DNA from: Prinia subflava
Lineage: Eukaryota; Chordata; Aves; Passeriformes; Cisticolidae
DNA: 64,000 nt
Direction of reading: 5' to 3'
Assembly (NCBI RefSeq): GCF_021018805.1
Contig: NC_086259.1
Span: 15,891,501-15,955,500 of the forward strand
Shown piece after piece: positions 60,771 to 64,000 of this stretch. Position 1 is the first letter of the stretch, and every line of letters starts with the position of its first letter. The notes under the pieces are model-generated. The model was not told where the DNA came from and ran no database searches. It was given only the letters and a program-made list of their open reading frames with translations. The translations under genes were made by a program, and so were the position numbers.

Positions 60771-63700
60771 GCACGTGGGGCTTGCCCTGGTGCAGGACCA
60801 AACAGACGTGGACTTGCTTTGGTTGTCCAAGCTGTTGCCCCTTTCTGAGGTGCACAGGGTAAAAAGTTCTGATCTGTCAGGAAAGCTCTGATCTGCCCTG
60901 TGGGATGGCCACGGTGTGTAAATGCTCTGTGGGAGCAGAGGTGCTCAGAGAGCAGCTGGTACCACACTGAAAGAAACAGAAATGGGAACACCTCCTCTTC
61001 ATGCTGGCCCTTTTCTGTTAACCACTGATAGAGGTGATAAAATCCCAGTGCTGCTGCTAATAAGCAAAGGAGAGGAAGCCAATGTTCTTTCATCCTCTGA
61101 CACACAGTACATTTTGGTTTCACTCAGAGGAGCAAACCTTTCTTTCTTGTAGCAAGCATTATAAATAGGCCCACTCCTTATCAGATCCTCCCCTAAATGT
61201 TTTTCATCAGAAAACCACAGTTAATTTTAGATAATTGTTGGAGATAATCTCAAATTTGTGTGTAATGTATGCCCCAGTTCTAAGAAAAACATGGCATTGG
61301 GGAAGGTACTGCCTGCCTAACAGCTTTTCATTTACAAGAGTGGTGTGAGATCTCTTGTTCTCGTCAATTGAACTCTCCTGTCTTAGACATCCAGAGCTCT
61401 ATCTCTCAAAGAGGATAAAATTTTAACTTCCTTAGTGTTTATTGTCTTCTCATTTTGTAGCAGCTCCTGAGCAGCATGTTCAGGGACTGAGCACATGTCC
61501 TGCCAAAGAAGAAGAAAAGGTTTCCAAGCAGTCTGTGCCAGAATTTGTGATGGCCATATCTGACTCCTTAGCTTTCCTGTGGGAGTCAATTTTACATTAT
61601 TTGACAGCAGTAGCATTTGCTGCCAGAAGAATAAAGACAACAGTTGTTTAAAAAAAGCACGTGTGCCACCCTGAACTATCAAAAAATCTGCTCTACATTG
61701 TGAGAGTTTTAAGATGAAATGAACATATGAATTCCCAGGACTAAGGAGAAGAAGTGTTTCTAACACCAAAGGAGGATGGATGTTCATTTACCAGTAAAAA
61801 AGGATTAAAATCAGACTGCAAGTAGTCCATCAAAGCTTTCTGGAAAAGACAAGGAGCAAAATCCAAACAGGATGAAATTTTAGAAAAAAACCATTATGCA
61901 TTCAAGTCCAGTTTTTTTTCCCTATAATTGCTGGATATCTCTTGAATAGCATGAAAATAAATAAAAAATATAGTGGTATTTGTGCCTGTTGTATGCAATA
62001 CATAATAAAGATAAATGTAACAAAAAGCAATTTTTAATCTTCCACTTTCAGAAACTCAGTAAGAGAGTGGTGCAGGGATTTCCTTGAGATGGTCAGAGAG
62101 GAAAATGAGGGACTTAGATACCCTGGTCTTCCCAGCCCCTGGCAAAGACATTCATTTCCTGAGCAATGTTTGCTTAACAGCCAGGGCTGGATGTTGCAAA
62201 TATTTGTAGTTGAATTATCTCAACATTTTGAAAACTATGTGTTTTTTTCTGGGAAACTGAGTGGAAAGACTTCTTCTTGGCATGGAGAAATGCTAGGAAA
62301 TTCTAACATCATGCATGAAATTTCAAATCTGCCTTTAGGAAAAGCCAACTTCCTTCATAAACTGGCTCCTTCTCACTGGCAAAGGTGAGCAGGGTCAGAC
62401 AAAAAAGCAAACACAAGCCTACTTTAAAATTTGTGAGAGAATTTTAAACCCCATAAATTTCAATATGTTTTGCCTTTTATTGTGAAGTCCTGGCATATTT
62501 CTAATAGCAAGTTTCTCAAACAGAGTCTAGCCCTGCTATTCTATACTGTGTGTTTATGACATGTGTGGATGGATGTGTATCCAAGTCTAGGCTGGCAGAT
62601 CCATCAGAACATTGGCCAGCTTGGAAGTCTGCAGATTTTTGGGGTCAGCCCCACTTTTCACTCCCTGTGGTCCATGGAAAGCCATGGTTTGGATTTCTTA
62701 ATAGGGGAACATGGTGCTTTCAACCAGGTTTAAATGCATTTCAAACCATCATGAATTTACTTTTCCTCTGATACAAACCCAGAAAAACCATCTCACTTTC
62801 ATGATAACTGTTGGGGGGAGAAGAAACTGAGGGCTGATCATTTTATTCATGCACAATATCTCTGCTAATAAGCCTCATTTCTTTTCTTGCCATTCCTGTC
62901 TGGCACCTCAAATGAACAGAAAGTGCTGGTAAGATCAGAAGAGATAGTGTTTTTAGCAATGTGGTGTATTAAACTAATTTTCCCATGCAATCAGATGCCT
63001 TTTCCTAAGGTAGACTTAAAGAAATTAAATGTTAAGGTGTGTATTGCACAGGTTAATTGGGCTATCGTAGAACACAGCATTCTGCTTTTGAGTTATTATT
63101 CTTTTATTCTTGTGGCTGCAGTAGCAAAGTAACAAATGAAGGGGGGAAAAAAGGGAAAAAAACCCCACATTTCACACTCTTTAAAAAATATCCATTAGAT
63201 CATGATGTATCTGCAGCAAAAGCAAGTTTTAAGACTTCAAAAGTCAGAACTAGTAGGTTTGCACAAATCGATTGCTTCTTGCTGTCCCTGCAGTGCTTTT
63301 TAGATCAGCAAGATCAGGATAACTCATGTCATGAGTGTGTCCCTCATCATAAGTTGTAAACCACAAAAAACCCCTATTTCCTGTTTTAAAACTGCAGGTA
63401 TTTGTTTGACAGCAAGATAACTTTGGCCAGAAAGCCCATGCTAAAAATCCCCAGGGTGAAATTTAACCTTACATAGCTGATTAACCCTTTCATAAACATG
63501 CTGGCAAAAAGACCAAGCCATTGCCTGCACCCTTCTGGCCAAGGACAGGGACAATATTGGCTTTTAAAGCCACATTTTGCTTGCCAAATTATGCAGTGTG
63601 CTCTAAATGGGATCCTCTTCTCAGGGCAGCTGTCAGGGGAAGATTTGTAGCTTCCCTCTCTTGCCTGCACAGAAAATCTGGTAACAAAAGATCGCACTTA

Positions 63701-63776
63701 AGCAGTGCTATTTATTTCAAGCATCTTCTAAGTGACACATTTGCAGAAATACAAGTGAGGGTTCCTTCCCCCTTTT
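60771..63776. other. Gene-free stretch
   Basis: No gene recognised. Frames of up to 139 codons lack domains. Confidence 0.45.
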
Positions 63777-64000
63777 TGTCCATGTTGAGTTGAGCTCCAT
63801 GACAAGCACGAACCAAGACAAGAACCTTGGAGTGGGTTGGCTGTACTGAGGTGATTAGAGGATAAAATCTCCTTGTCCCTTTTGTCCATGTTGAGTTGAG
63901 CTCCATGACAAAATGTGAACCAAGACCACAACTTTGGAGCAGGTCAATTGTACTGAGGTGATTTGAGGATAAAATCTCCTTGACCATTTTTGTCCATGTT
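63777..64000. repeat. Tandem repeat, unit about 107 bp, running off the right edge
   Basis: The word TGTCCATGTT recurs at 63777, 63883 and 63991 (periods 106 and 108). Shared segments within the copies are TGAGTTGAGCTCCATGACAA, AACCAAGAC, TGTACTGAGGTGATT and GAGGATAAAATCTCCTTG. Copies are roughly 85-90% alike by eye. Array length beyond the window is unknown. Confidence 0.92.

Noticed and set aside
1..64000. Excess of AP-1/Maf core TGACTCA across the window
   Set aside because: About eight were spotted by eye, close to the eight expected by chance for a 7-mer on both strands in 64 kb.
1..64000. CRISPR arrays, operons, bacterial or phage systems
   Set aside because: The DNA is vertebrate. 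The only regular repeats are microsatellites, minisatellites and a 107-bp tandem array without spacers.

Overview
The window looks like bird nuclear DNA. It holds one recognisable protein gene, MAF (c-Maf, a large Maf bZIP transcription factor), on the minus strand at 9396-10478. The MAF reading frame is intact. Two fragments read like 3' ends of CR1 LINEs (41760-41846 and 50545-50766). The rest is largely single-copy, AT-rich and gene-poor, as expected of a developmental regulator sitting in a gene desert. The exact species cannot be read from the sequence.

Layout. 1-785 is plain intergenic DNA. 786-1550 is a purine-only simple-repeat tract, and 1555-2330 is GC-rich with two minisatellites. 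2331-7180 lies 3' of MAF and includes a likely conserved block at 3000-4620. The inferred MAF transcript runs right to left: start site near 11096, a 5' leader of about 618 nt, a 360-codon ORF, then a 3' UTR of about 2.2 kb ending near 7185 after an AATAAA signal. A CpG island spans about 9420-12170. Its core promoter has a TATA box, a CRE, an inverted CCAAT box and a Maf-site-like inverted repeat. From 12170 to 64000 no convincing protein-coding gene was found. That stretch holds a separate CpG island (17245-17620), several blocks that resemble conserved noncoding elements, microsatellites (including a perfect 288-bp CTCCT array), an LTR-like fragment containing a 38-bp palindrome (60601-60770), and a tandem repeat of about 107 bp running off the right edge.

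Most unusual structures, all in MAF. (1) The 5' leader has exactly four upstream AUGs, arranged as two start/stop-overlapping pairs (ATGA, then TGATG), which is a termination-reinitiation layout. (2) The stop codon, the alternative splice donor and the proximal 500 nt of 3' UTR are built from about six diverged copies of one short element. Three donor-like GTGAGT copies were seen in the 3' region, two of them within that array.

All calls of conserved noncoding elements rest on composition and motif texture, not on alignment, and are scored low for that reason.
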